Shown: in pieces, positions 1 through 10,450 of the stretch
Layout of the letters: every line of letters begins with the position of its first letter
How positions within the stretch are numbered: the stretch's first letter is position 1
NCBI GenBank assembly: GCA_022828595.1
Contig: JAKGHH010000008.1
Coordinates: 28,140,378-28,204,377, forward strand
Source of the DNA: Nelumbo lutea
Taxonomy: Eukaryota; Streptophyta; Magnoliopsida; Proteales; Nelumbonaceae
DNA: 64,000 nucleotides
Direction of reading: 5' to 3'
Made by a program: the position numbers and the translations under genes
The notes under the pieces: generated by a model
Database searches by the model: none
What the model was told of the DNA's origin: nothing
The model's input: the letters and a program-made list of their open reading frames with translations, nothing else

Positions 1-59
1 CAAGTTTTTTCTATTTCTCTTACTAAGGAAAAAGTTTGGGTTTAGATTCATGATCTAAT

Positions 60-418
60 GATTATATTGTTACTGACGTTGGTTCAACGATAGGGAAAAA
101 ATTGGGATAGTGTATGTTATTCAAGAGAAAAGTTCTATCTTTGAGTTAAGGTGAATATATCTTTAAGCCAACCTTTAAAATATGGGATCTTTTTATCTCC
201 TACTGTCTGAGCCATCTTTCGTTATAAGGAGCTTGCTTATTTCAGCTACCATTGTGGGGAATTAGGTCATTACTTTTGTAGCTATCACTTAAGTCCTCTT
301 CCTAGTGTTGGTGATCTTGATGTTTTCTTCAATTGAAGGACCATGGTGTGTTTTGAAAGCAAGTTGGGAAAGTTCTAAGGATGGAGATGGCAAATTAGAT
401 GATGTTGGTGGGGTAGAA
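60..418 (+). pseudogene. LINE-A ORF1 remnant (DUF4283 / zinc-knuckle type)
   Basis: Pieces of translation on the plus strand fit the end of the DUF4283 region and the following zinc knuckle of plant L1-like LINE ORF1 proteins: a short basic strand ending in a PLKYGIF-like motif, then a tyrosine-rich stretch leading to YHCGELGH (about 230-270). Several stops and frame changes break it. The solo LTR beginning at 419 cuts the unit off from ORF2 sequence that resumes further right. The assignment rests on motif order and on the ORF2 match downstream. Confidence 0.5.
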
Positions 419-2021
419 TGTTAAACAGTGTATGCCTTTAATTCCAATAAGACTGATGTACATAAAACATTATGAGTGAATGAATGAAGTACATTATTGT
501 TTCATGTTCTAATCAGTATGTTTTTTTGTTAATTACTCCTTAAACTGGATACTTAAGAAACTCGTGTTAGTTTAGAGTATTCTCAGCCATTGGATAAACT
601 TGAAGAGTTTATCCTGATAAGACTAACATTAGTGTGTTGTTGAAATGGTGGAACAATTTGCCTCAGTTGCTAGGGTTAGACCCCAAGCACATCCAGTGGG
701 TGTTTAGAAGAATGCTTGGGCATGTTGGGGCAGTTTGGGAAATTACTTGAGTGGGTGATCATAGTGATATAATCAACCCTTTTGTCAAGCAAAGTGAATA
801 TCAAGCTTTACACTTTCTGATGGAAACCTAAACTACCAGTAGTGGATTTCAACTGTATTTAAAATCTGATTTGCAAAATGTATCTATATGTTATATTACT
901 ATTTTATGAAAAAATGTTTTAATCCCGAGATCCATCCAAGTAGAGAGTGTGATACTGTGTTTTGCAGTCAAGAAATAGGTCATTCCCTGTAGGCAGTGTT
1001 CTAATGATTATGGGCCGAGAGGTAAAGTGTAAGAAACCATTATAGAGCTAATTACTTGATGAGTTTTATCTAACATAAGTCCATTATCCTTGGGTCTTCA
1101 TAGGGTGGTTGAATCAAAGGATCATTTATGTTTAAATGTTAGGCTCAAACTGAGCTCAAGCTGATTGGGTCAAGGGTTCACTACCCTAAGCAGTGAATTC
1201 GGTCAGGGCCGAACCCTTATGGACTTGTGTGAGACCTTTGTGGGTCTTACACCATACAGTATTCAGGCCCAAAGTGGCCATGCAGCACCTTGGGATGTGA
1301 ACCATTAGAGAAAATGGGCCTAAGTCCCATTACTAATATGATTAGTTAAGTGATCACATGACAACTTAAATTGTCATGTGATTTGGGTTGAAAATGGGCA
1401 TGGATCTGGGTATTGAGCACCTACCCTTTAAGAGGATAATTCTTATCAATTAAAGATAGAGTCTTGATCCAAATTTGATTTGGATCAGTTCCTAATTAGA
1501 TTAGGAGAGCACTCTATATAAAGGAGAAAGAGGGGAGAGTTATTAAGCTAATTCTCCCTACTCTCTTGTTCTCTCATCTTCTCCCTTGCCTCCCCAAAAC
1601 CCTAATTTGACCTAGTATTGTTAGGGACTGATTTCTATCAGTCATCTACTGTGTTTTTGCAAGAAAAACATCAGGGTGTATCAGGTTCACAAAGCCAATT
1701 TGATCCAAGCAAGTTGGAGAATAGTGTTTGAACAGTGTTGTTGAATCGGCTTCACATACACACTATGCCATCTTCAGTTGGAGGTCGATTTTGGGACTGA
1801 TATTGGGCATGAACTACTACCACTCTGAGAGTTGTGTTTTGTGGTTTTTGTGTCAAGCATGACCAGTTTTAATTTGGGTTTCAAATCTGGTCTGGTTCAG
1901 TGCAAGATTGATCCAAAAATTTCAGAATTCAAAATCACCGGAAAATCGATACCCTTGTAAATTCGGCCAACCACCAAACCTGATTTGGTCATGTCAAACC
2001 TGATTTATAACCATTCCAACA
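419..2021 (+). repeat. Solo LTR, family S copy 1 (1,603 bp)
   Basis: The segment starts TGTTAAACAG and ends CCAACA, so it has TG...CA termini. The five bases before it (414-418, TAGAA) are repeated exactly after it (2022-2026), a typical LTR-retrotransposon target-site duplication. A TATATAAA box lies at 1515. A related copy, also with TG...CA ends and its own 5-bp duplication, lies at 6569-8518. No primer-binding site or internal retroelement coding adjoins it, so it is read as a solo LTR left by LTR-LTR recombination. I did not recognise the parent family. Confidence 0.8.
1515..1522 (+). promoter_or_regulatory. TATA box of solo LTR copy 1
   Basis: TATATAAA followed by a purine-rich then pyrimidine-rich leader, as expected for the U3/R boundary of a plant LTR. 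Activity is not shown. Confidence 0.4.
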
Positions 2022-2026
2022 TAGAA

Positions 2027-2579
2027 TCCTCTAGAGTTGCAGGGGGGTGACGTATTTAGTAATGATAGCCTGATATGGCATGGCGGCCAAAAGTCTTGAA
2101 AGTGACCTGGAGAAGCTGAAAAGGAGACAAATTTTAGATTTGAGATTTCCCCACCTCTGAAGTCAAATAGATATGACTATTCTAGATCGGACCCACCTTG
2201 GGAAGTGAGGAACAAGCTACTTATAGAAAGTGACAGAGGACTGATTCAGGTATATGGATTTGAGAACTGGGTGAGGGTTTGGGTCTTGTTACAGTTATGA
2301 CCCCTCCTATAGGGACAAGTGGGTTAGATTATGGAGGGTTGCTATTTTGGTGTTACTTTAGTTGTTATTTTTTCTTATTATGTTACGTGTTTTTGGATTT
2401 TGATCTTTATGTTATCAGCGGTAGGGGAAAACTTGTAGAGCTCGGATGGGGGATTGTTGGGGAATGATGCTGATGTTCAGATGAGATTTTTGATTTATGA
2501 TTTTATCTTGTTATGGTTGGTTGTGGCTGCTTTTTTGGGGGGGGGGGGTAGCCACCCTCCAGCAGTTCGTGTTTAAAGG
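2027..2579 (+). other. LINE-A interval between ORF1 and ORF2
   Basis: Sequence after the solo LTR and before the endonuclease similarity. It holds only short open frames and a run of G near 2537-2549. From its position it is probably the tail of ORF1 and the ORF1-ORF2 spacer of LINE-A, but no conserved motif is visible. Confidence 0.3.
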
Positions 2580-3358
2580 GCTTAGTTTCTAGGTGGAACC
2601 TTGATGTTATTTTTCTAATCGAAACTAAGATTCCTTGTGATAAGGCTACTTGCTTGAGCAAAGTTACTAAGTTCCCATATTCTGTTGATGTCCCCTGAAT
2701 GGTCTGGCTAGTGGTTTACTTGTGATTTGGAAAAATGGGTTTGATATTTCATGTTTTCTCATGTAATAGAGATATTGTACTTAAAATTGAGTCTCAACCT
2801 TTGTTTTCCCCGTGTCTCATTGTTTGCTTTTATGGGGAGTCGGAAGGGCATTAAAAGGAATTGTTTTTGGACTCAAGTTTATGATAGACTTTTTGATCAA
2901 TAAGTTTATGAGAGACTTTCTAGTTGGAACTATCCTTTTGTTATTATAGGAGATCTTAATGAAGTTGGGATTGTAAATGAAGATGGGTCTATGTTTTCGA
3001 TTGATATGGTTGGTTCTACTAAGTGTAGAGTGTCCTCAGCCCTTGTTAATATGATTTGAGACTTGGAGCTTCATGAGATTAGACTAGATGAGGGTTCACT
3101 TGGTAGAAATTTATCCAGGGTAAAGGACATTTGGCCTGGTCTTTGGATAGGGTTTTGGTTATCCCTGAATGGCTATCTATCTATCCTAACTTTGTTTTAG
3201 ATCTAGGGTCTAAGTGGGATCACCATGCTTTGATGCTGTATCTCTCTCCCCAAATGGTTAATAAGCTTAATCCTTTTAGGTTTTATCAGATGTGGCTTAC
3301 AAGAGAAAAATGTAGAGGTTATTAAAGATGGGTGGAACTACTTTATAAAATGTTTAGA

Positions 3359-3486
3359 TGGGTGCTCCATAGAGCGTACTTTACACATGCACGACAACAC
3401 ATCACTCCCGTGCCTTGAGAACATCTCCCATACATGCCATGGGGAGATTTTCCAATGCACATCAGTCATGTGCTGTGGGGCGCCCA
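3359..3486. mobile_element. Small TIR-flanked insertion in LINE-A (128 bp)
   Basis: This GC-richer segment interrupts the endonuclease-RT linker of LINE-A. Its ends are imperfect inverted repeats: TGGGTGCTCCATAG at 3359-3372 and CTGTGGGGCGCCCA at 3473-3486. I did not find a clear target-site duplication, so the superfamily is open and a chance inverted repeat is possible. Confidence 0.35.
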
Positions 3487-4401
3487 TGCGAATTCCTATA
3501 AAGGGTTATGCAGCTTTTAGGATAGCCAAAAAAATTGGAAAGGTTGAAATGGAATTTAGGCAATGGAATAAAGACTATTTTGGGAATTTTAATAAAAGGT
3601 TAATCCATTTAAAGAATGAAATTGAGGAACTCGAAAAGGGTCCTCTGGAAGTTCATGTGGGGAGCAAGCTATTGGAGGGGGGAGAGAGATTATTTGTTGC
3701 AATGTAAGTAATTATATTGGAGATAGAACTTTAGGCAAACTTAGCTAAAGGTAGGGGACAAAAATACGATCTTTTTTCATTGTTTTGCTTCCATCAACAA
3801 AGGAAAAATAAGATTATTTGGATGAAAGACGAGGCTGGGAACTGGATCTCGAGCCATGATCAAATAAGTGACTTAATCATAAGGCCTTTCAAAGAGTTGT
3901 ATAGCTCTCAGGGGTGTCTAGATGTGTTGATCTGTTTACCCTTGTAATTTTGGAGGAGTATAACTTGGTTTTGATTCAGGTCCCTTAAGAGGAGGAGATT
4001 GAATTAGCCTTGTTTAGTATTGGGAATCTTAAAGCCCTAGGACATAATGGGTTCTTGCTTTTGTCTTCAAAGTTTTTTGGGAAGAAATGAAGGAAGATAT
4101 AATTGGATTTGTTTAAGATTTTTTTTAGTGGAAAGTTTATGAAAAAACTTAACCACACTTATATCATTTTAATTCCTAAAAATTTAGATAGTTCTTAGGT
4201 TAAAGATTGTTGTCCTATTAGCTTGTGTAATGTTGTTTGTATTGTGTAAAAAAATTAAGCTCACAGGCTAAACCCACTTTTGGATAAATGTATCTCTCCT
4301 TTTCAAAATGTTTTTATTCCTAAGAGACAAATTTTAGATAACGCAATTATGACCCATGAAATCTTGCATTATATGAAGCATAATAAAAGAGAGGATGGGT
4401 G

Positions 4402-4715
4402 CAATGTTTTAAAAACCGACCTGGAACTGAAACTACTTTGGCCTTTGGTTTTTGGGTCAGTGATTCAACCATTTGGTTCGAACGAATGGCTCATTCCAGC
4501 TTTAAAAAATTTTAAAAATAATTAAAATAGAAGGCTAAAAACTGTTGATTGGGTTGAACTGGTCGACGGTTTGACCACCTGGGTCAATTGGTCGTTGATC
4601 AAGTCAATGGTTTTTGGCCAAAGAACGGGTTTACGGTGAAACAAAACCAGTTGATTGAATGGTTCCTGGACCAAACGGTCTGATCATTTGGATCAATGAC
4701 AGTTCAAAAACACTG
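4402..4715. mobile_element. hAT-like MITE inside LINE-A reverse transcriptase (about 314 bp)
   Basis: The reverse transcriptase similarity of LINE-A stops near 4400 and resumes near 4730. The segment between starts CAATGTTTTAAAAAC and ends GTTCAAAAACACTG, an inverted pair beginning CA(A/G)TG as in many hAT elements. The flanking 8-mers (4394-4401 and 4716-4723) agree at only 5 of 8 positions, so the duplication is decayed or the ends are slightly misplaced. Confidence 0.45.
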
Positions 4716-5130
4716 GTTAGGTCTATTGCCATCAAAGTAGATATGATGAAAGCCTATGACCGAATAGAATGGGATTTGATTATTCATGTCATGAGGACTT
4801 TAGGCTTTTCTGATCTTTGATGTAACTTAGTTTACTTGTGTGTTTCTACTATTTCCTTTTGTGTTTTGTTGGACTAATGGGGATGTAATTTGCTCTCCTA
4901 AATTTGAAGGTCTTAGCTTAAGGAGAGCTAAAGATATTAATAGAGCTTTTCAAAAAAGTAGCATAGAAATTCAAACCTTTTTTTTTCATAAATTCAATTA
5001 AGAGAAAGCATTATGGGTTAAATTGTTGAAACATAAGTACTTAAGCAATAATTTATTCTTTCCTTCAAAATCAAAAAGGAATTCTTTCTTTTGGAGATCC
5101 CTTTCTACAGCTTTATGGGAAATTTACCCT

Positions 5131-5743
5131 TTATGGGAAAAACAACAGAAGTGAAAGGTTGTAAAGCAATCTTTGAACCCTAAGTGGTTGCTGAGAATGA
5201 TGGAGATGAAAGATTGTAGAGAAGCCTTCCAACCCCACCCCTGACTAGCTACTGAAAATGACTGAGGAGAAAATTTCGATCCCAAAATGTATCCTCATTG
5301 ATGACTCAATTGGTACCATCGACCTAACCCACCCTAACTTGTTGCCCCCTGACTTTATTGGGTCACTTGTTCCATACTAACCTGCCACCAGAGTGGGTGG
5401 GTTGGGTGGGTCAAAATTGCCAGCCTACTAATCATGTGGTAAACTAGTGAATGACCCCGTACTAAGTACGTGGAATCAGTAATGTTAAATTTACATTATG
5501 GAATCAATATTGTTAAATTTATATTTATTAATATTTTAAATAATTATTAAAATTTTAAGAAATATTTATTTCAAAAAATAGTTTTTCAATAATTTTTAGA
5601 ATATGGATAGTTTTCTTTTGTTATGATACATAGAGGGTTAATTATTAACTAAGATTGATAGAATGTAGGTAGAAGTGATTGTAGATAACCATTTTTGCAT
5701 TTTCTGCATCCTTTTAGGAATGGATTAAAAACGGTGGTAGTGG
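5131..5743. other. Intergenic, no gene seen
   Basis: AT-rich sequence with small direct repeats, for example two copies of a GGAATCA...TGTTAAATTTA phrase near 5470-5530. No coding signal or element ends were recognised. Confidence 0.5.
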
Positions 5744-5903
5744 GTTGTGAGCTTTAGTAGCAATTTCTCAAAAAATGCCACATGTCTAACTTTCCAGAAA
5801 AATGAGAAGACCATGTGTTTGAATGTTGTGAGCTTTGAATTTCTCAGAAATTGTCACATGTCTAGCTTTTTAGAAAATGAGAAAACCACTTATCTGAATA
5901 GTG
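5744..5903 (+). repeat. Two-copy tandem duplication (about 80 bp unit)
   Basis: Two adjacent units share the phrases GTGAGCTTT, TTTCTCA(A/G)AAA, CACATGTCTA and AAAATGAGAA in the same order (5744-5825 and 5826-5903). A weak third piece with GGCCATGTGTCT follows at about 5941. The short open frame through it simply repeats itself and is not considered a gene. Confidence 0.6.
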
Positions 5904-6425
5904 GTAACCATGTACTGGATGCCTTTGTCTAAAAGAAGAGGTGGCCATGTGTCTTAAAGAGAAACTCTCTGGTTTGAGGATCGGCTATTATTTTGATATA
6001 TATTTTTTACTTATGTATGCTTATCATTTTTGTTTAACGTCCATTTTTTATTATTTAATTTAAGAGATTAAATTAAGTTTTGTTTTTATAGAGATGAGAA
6101 ACAATTATTTAGTTGTTTTTTATTTAATTGCCCCCACTTTTGAAAGAGTGGTTTGTCACGTGGCTAAACTTAAAGCCTCCTAATTGTAAGTGGAGTTAAC
6201 CACTCTCAAAGAATTCTATTTAAAAATGGGTCCGACTATGATATGGAAAACCATATCGTATGGAAAATCCCTTGTAATGCCACATTTTTTGCAATTACCG
6301 AATTTACTATATTAACCGGTAATTAATTATTTTATATTATAATTAAAATTTAAAATATTTAAAAAAATATGAATTTTTTTCCAACTTCTCCCTGCCAGTG
6401 AAACAGTTATACCCCTTAGCGCAAT
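5904..6425. other. Intergenic, left flank of the retrocopy
   Basis: AT-rich. The phrase TATGATATGGAAAA...ATATCGTATGG at 6236-6261 resembles, inverted, sequence at about 10640-10672 on the other side of the retrocopy, so both may belong to an older element that received the retrocopy. Sequence just before 6426 (TATACCCC...CAATTCGAAACAGGAGAA) matches a unit of the array at 9946-10450. Confidence 0.4.
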
Positions 6426-6439
6426 TCGAAACAGGAGAA
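6426..6439 (+). repeat. Target-site duplication of the vicilin retrocopy, left copy
   Basis: The 14-mer TCGAAACAGGAGAA occurs here directly before the 5' leader of the vicilin copy, and again at 9932-9945 directly after its poly(A) run. Such a duplication plus poly(A) is the mark of LINE-mediated insertion of a processed mRNA. Confidence 0.85.
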
Positions 6440-6469
6440 CCGTCCACCAAAGTTTTCTCTCTTTCAGTC

Positions 6470-6568
6470 ATGGGGATCAAAGCCAAGCTTCCTTTGTGTT
6501 TCTTCCTCCTCTCTCTCTCTCTCTCTCTTCCTTTTGTCGGCAACTTTGTCACTGGCTTACCTACTGAA
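6470..6568 (+). pseudogene. Vicilin retrocopy: signal peptide segment
   Basis: Thirty-three codons from the ATG: a basic start (MGIKAK), then a leucine- and serine-rich hydrophobic core of about 20 residues encoded largely by a CT-repeat, then a polar stretch ending LPTE. This is a plausible ER signal peptide, as expected for a vicilin precursor. The solo LTR begins at the next base. The downstream cupin frame differs by one base across the insertion site, so either a frameshift or a loss of the N-terminal acidic region preceded the LTR. Confidence 0.7.
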
Positions 6569-8518
6569 TGTTAGACAGTTTTGTATGCCCTTAGCTTCAA
6601 TCAAAATTGATGTACTTTATGAGTTTATTGTAAATGAATAAAAGTACATATTTGATTCATGTTCCCTTGGTATGCTTCTGTGTATTACCTCTAAACTGGA
6701 CACTTATTGAGACTCGTGTTAGTTTTGAATGTTCACAGTCAGTGGGTCGGTCTGGGGAGACCTATCCTGACAAGACTGACACTGTGGTGCCACCAAATCA
6801 TTTGGGGTGGCTTGTCTCAGCTACCGGGGTGAGACCCTAAGCACATACAGTGTGGGATTAATTGAATTTTTGAACTGGACCAGATTTCCAGTATTGCCCT
6901 AGACCTTGGAGATTGATGGGCAAAACTGGAAAGTTACACCCGACCCCTAGACTCGATTATGATACTGCACTAGGTGTCGGATCGGGCTGTCTTTGATGTA
7001 CAAATCAGTGAGATCCTTAGCGGGGGTCAAAACCTGGGTATGTTGGGACAATCCGAGAATTCATCTGAATGGGTGATCATAGTGACAGGATCAGCCCCTT
7101 TGTCGGACAAAGGTAATGATTGGGGATGCACTCTCACTGTTGGAAACCAAGTCTGCCGGCAGCCGATTTCAACCGTTGAAATTTGTTTTTGCGAAGTATA
7201 TTTTATATGAGATATAAAAGTATATACATTATGGTTTCTAAAATGTTTGCAAAAGGTTTTAATTCCCGGGATCCATATAAGTGGAGAGTGCAACACTGTT
7301 CCTTGCAGCTAAGGGAGAGGTCCTCTCTTGTCGGGCAGTGTAAGATCATTATGGGCTTAGAGGTTAAGTGTAAGACCATTGAGGATAATACCTGATGGGC
7401 TAATCTTGCATCTGCCCACAGTCCCTGGGTGTTACAAGGTGGCTTGGCCCAGGGACCACTTAGGGTAAGTGTTGGGCCCATAGAGCCCATTTGATGGGTT
7501 TCAGGGGGTGCACTATCTTTAACAGTGTATTCGACCAGGCCTTGTAACAAAGGCTGGGCCGAACCCATGTGGTTGATGTGTAGATCAATGCTTGGGTCCC
7601 ACGCCATACAAGGAAGCCCAACTGGGCAGCAGTTAGGAAGGTTAAGTGAGCACATAAGCTTAATGGGCCTAAAGCCCATTTCGAATTGGGCTATTAATTT
7701 AGTTAATTAAAGGGGAGAATTCTGAGATGGATTAGCAGTTAGGATAGGATCTTAATCCTATCCACTCAGAGAGTCCAGATCTGAATGTGATTCAGATCTA
7801 GAAACCTCCTAATAAGATTAGGATAAAGCTAATCTAATCTGCAGATAAGATAAGGGTTTATCCTTATCATTAGAAGAGAAGGCTGATCCAAATATGATTT
7901 GGATAAACACCTCATAATGGGATTAGGAGCTGATCTTTTCAAGTTAACAAAAGGAAGGAGGGGGCGGCAGCCTTGAGAGAGACCAAGAAACACATCAGAT
8001 CCTCTTTAGTGCTGAAATCAAGAAGAGAGAATTCTGCACCCTACGAATACTCTCTTGCCGCCTCCCTGCTCTTGTCGCCCTATTTGCCAGTTCGATCTCC
8101 AGCTGTGGGAGAAGTCAAGATTGGATCTTGACATCAATTCTTTAAGAAATGATTGAAAAGGGAGCTGTGCTCACGTTCCATCCTGCTGTTTCTTGCGAAG
8201 GACAGAGTTCTTGGGGAAGAACACTGCTGATTCTGCTCCATCCTGCACTTCGCCATCTTCAGTGGGAGCAGTCTTTGAATCCTTCCTTGGGCGTGAACAC
8301 CTTCGTTGGGAGATATTGCTTCTCCGTATCAGGTATCATTCTCTCCCATTCCTTTTGGTTCAGATCTGGTTCAGTTTAAGGTTCAAGATTTATCCTTGAA
8401 AATATGATTTTCTAAATAGGGAATGTGATTCCCAGTTGAAGGGAGAGAAAATTTTTTTAAATTCGCCCCTTATTCCGCAATCTTTGGGCGTCCATGTGAT
8501 GGATCTTTCAACCCTTCA
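6569..8518 (+). repeat. Solo LTR, family S copy 2 (1,950 bp), inside the vicilin retrocopy
   Basis: It starts TGTTAGACAG and ends CAACCCTTCA. The 5-bp duplication CTGAA flanks it exactly (6564-6568 and 8519-8523). Long stretches match copy 1 at 419-2021, for example the phrases ending ACTCGTGTTAGTTT, GGGTGATCATAGTGA and GCCATCTTCAGT, but the two have diverged in sequence and length. No internal retroelement region adjoins it. It must be younger than the retrocopy it splits. Confidence 0.85.
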
Positions 8519-9718
8519 CTGAAACCACAAAGAAATAACAAGCAAAGAGAAGGCAGCCGAGAGCAGTAGCAGGAGCAACATAAGAGTAACCCCTACTTCC
8601 ATGAGTAGAGATTCAGCTCTCGATTCAAGCTTCTGAGTGGCCTAGATAACTACCGCTAGGCTATCCTGGAAGCCGAACCTAACACTTTCCTGATCCCCCA
8701 CCACTAGGATGCGGATGTTGTTGTCATCGTTGTTAAGGGGAAGGCAACAATCAACTTGGTGCACAATGATAACAGGGAATCCTACAATCTTAAGTGTGGA
8801 GATGTAGCTAGGATTCCTGCTGGAACGATGGTCTACTTGGTGAATAGAGACGACAACGAAAACCTCCAGATAGTCACACTCTTTAGGACCATCTCAACTC
8901 CCGGCCACATCTCGAAATTCTCCAGCGCCAGCAGCGAAGATGGGGAATCATTCTACATTGCATTTAGCAATGAAATCCTGGAAACCGCTCTAAATACTCC
9001 AAAAGACAAACTAAAGAGATTGTTGGGAGAGAAAAGGAAGGGAGTGATGAGGGAGGCGTCAAAGGAACAAATTAAGGCAATGAGCGAGCAGGTTTCTTCA
9101 TCATCAGAGGGCGGGTGTCGGTGGAGCATACACAAAAGTGAGACAAGGAGCCCATTCAACCTGTTGAAGAAACGTCCCATCCATTCTAACAGCTATGGAC
9201 AACTCTGCGAGGCCCAACCCTACGACTACTAGCAACTCAAAGACCTCAACGTCTCCGTCATATTTAGCAACATCAGCCAGGGAGCCGGAGCAATGCTAGC
9301 TCCCTTGTACAACACGAGGTCGACCAGGATAGCTTTTGTAGTGAAAGGGAGTGGATGGTGGGAGATAGCGTGCCCAGACATCTCTAGTCAGAAGTAGAGA
9401 GGAAGCGAAGGAGAAGGTGATGGGGTATAGTATGAGAAGGCCAGTTCCTGTGTGTCTTCAAATACATGTTTCATAATTCCACTGGGGCATGTGTTCACTG
9501 TCGTTGCTTCCGAGAAAGAGAATTTGCAGATAACAAGAGGAACTTCATCGCTGGGAAAGAACACAACGTGAGGAAACAGATGGACAAGGAGGCGAAGGAG
9601 CTGGCTTTTGACATGGGAGGAGTCGTTCTTTGTTCCTTGTCTCCTGAAGCAGAAGCAGCGCCACAAACATGATAATGGTGGACGATTGTTCTCCATCTTG
9701 GATTTCGCCGGTTTTTAG
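8519..9718 (+). pseudogene. Vicilin retrocopy: bicupin coding remnant
   Basis: Reading with the main frame, the order is a Gln-rich linker, NPYFHE, KLLSGLDNYR, EPNTFLIPHH, DADVVVIVVKG (first cupin), GDVARIPAGTMVYLVN, the inter-domain region ending FSNEILETALNTP, then the second cupin with VVKGSGWWEIACP and VFTVVASEKENL, a shifted stretch RNFIAGKEHN...KEAKELAFDM (about 9536-9620), and a C-terminal ILDFAGF before TAG at 9716. Premature stops, all TAG, lie at 8567, 8606, 8657, 8705, 9230, 9395 and 9428. The order and motifs match vicilin-like 7S globulins closely. Confidence 0.85.
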
Positions 9719-9931
9719 ATAAACTGTAATATGTAGGATGTAGGAGATAGGCCTACTACTATTGCTGCTGCTACTTAGTACGTACTAGAGTCTGGCTAGA
9801 GTGAGTAAACATCAACTGTGATCCTTTTTGTAGAAAGAAAACAAATGAGCGAGAGCTTCTGCTTTCTAGTTTTGCTCACCACCTATGAAATAATAATGAA
9901 ATGAAGGCTCTTTTTGGTAGTTAAAAAAAAA
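9719..9931 (+). other. 3' untranslated region and poly(A) of the vicilin retrocopy
   Basis: Non-coding sequence after the vicilin stop, with AATAATGAAATGAA at about 9890-9903 as a likely polyadenylation signal and a run of nine A at 9923-9931. The target-site duplication begins at the next base. Confidence 0.75.
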
Positions 9932-9945
9932 TCGAAACAGGAGAA
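9932..9945 (+). repeat. Target-site duplication of the vicilin retrocopy, right copy
   Basis: TCGAAACAGGAGAA, identical to 6426-6439, directly after the poly(A) run. Confidence 0.85.
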
Positions 9946-10450
9946 GAATTCTGTTCGAAAATCGATAACTTCTCAGTTCTTCCGTTTGAAAACGACTGTC
10001 TTCTTCCCCGTGCTCCTCCATTCGTCGTCCGGTAGATTATTCCTCAACGTCTTCTTCCCCATGCTCAAGAAAAGAACTTTGTTCGAAAATCAATGACTTC
10101 TAAGTTCTTTCGTTCGAAAACAACAATTGTTTTCTTCCCCGTGCTCCTCTATTCGTCATCCAATAGATTGTTCCCCACCGTCATAAAATTATTACCGCTA
10201 TACCCCTGAATGCAACAACAGGAGAAGAACTTTGTTTGAAACTCGACACCTCTATTCCTCCGTTTGAAAACGACGATAGTCTTCTTCCCTGTGCTCCTCC
10301 ATTAACCATCCTGTAGATTGCTCCCTGCCATCTTCTTCCCCGTGCTCAAAAAAAGGAGAAACGAACTCTGTTCGAAAACGACGACTTCCCCGTGCTCCTT
10401 TCTCCATTCGGTAGACGACTTCTCTTGCTCCCGACCGTCTTTGTTTGTCA
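9946..10450 (+). repeat. Imperfect tandem array, about 120-150 bp units
   Basis: At least three and a half units share the order GAAC(T)TTGTTCGAAA, TTC(C/T)G TTTGAAAACGAC, CTTCTTCCCCGTGCTCCTCCATT, GTAGATTGTTCC. Starts are near 9946, 10069, 10220 and 10351. The third unit is preceded by TATACCCCTGAATGCAACAACAGGAGAA, which matches the sequence left of the vicilin retrocopy at about 6412-6439. The retrocopy therefore landed inside one unit of this array. Confidence 0.65.

Larger units (their letters stand above)
2580..5130 (+). pseudogene. LINE-A ORF2 remnant (endonuclease and reverse transcriptase)
   Basis: Fragments in the expected order of a plant L1-like ORF2: an endonuclease start with DVIFLIETK (about 2603-2630), GDLNEVG (about 2950), the SLDRVLV motif (about 3136-3156), a linker with EFRQWNKDYFGN (about 3550-3590), reverse transcriptase motifs PISLCNVV and PKRQILDNAI (about 4216-4350), VDMMKAYDRIEWD (about 4737-4775) and a post-RT ALWVKLLKHKYL motif (about 5008-5045). 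Stops and frameshifts are frequent and the palm region with the catalytic aspartates is deleted. Two small TIR-flanked insertions lie at 3359-3486 and 4402-4715. Non-functional. Confidence 0.75.
6440..9931 (+). pseudogene. Processed vicilin-type seed storage protein retrocopy, split by a solo LTR
   Basis: The unit has a short 5' leader, a signal-peptide start (6470-6568), an insertion (6569-8518, a solo LTR), a degenerate bicupin coding region (8519-9718), a 3' untranslated stretch with AATAATGAAATGAA, and a nine-A run ending at 9931. Plant vicilin genes normally have several introns, but the cupin region runs through with no intron-like gap, so this is read as a retrocopy. A 14-bp target-site duplication flanks it. 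The parent protein would be secreted into the endomembrane system and stored in seed vacuoles as a trimer. The copy cannot make it: seven in-frame stops, all TAG, and at least two frameshifts. Confidence 0.85.

Noticed and set aside
5747..5932. A 61-codon frame with internal repetition
   Set aside because: It only reflects the tandem duplication of an 80-bp DNA unit.
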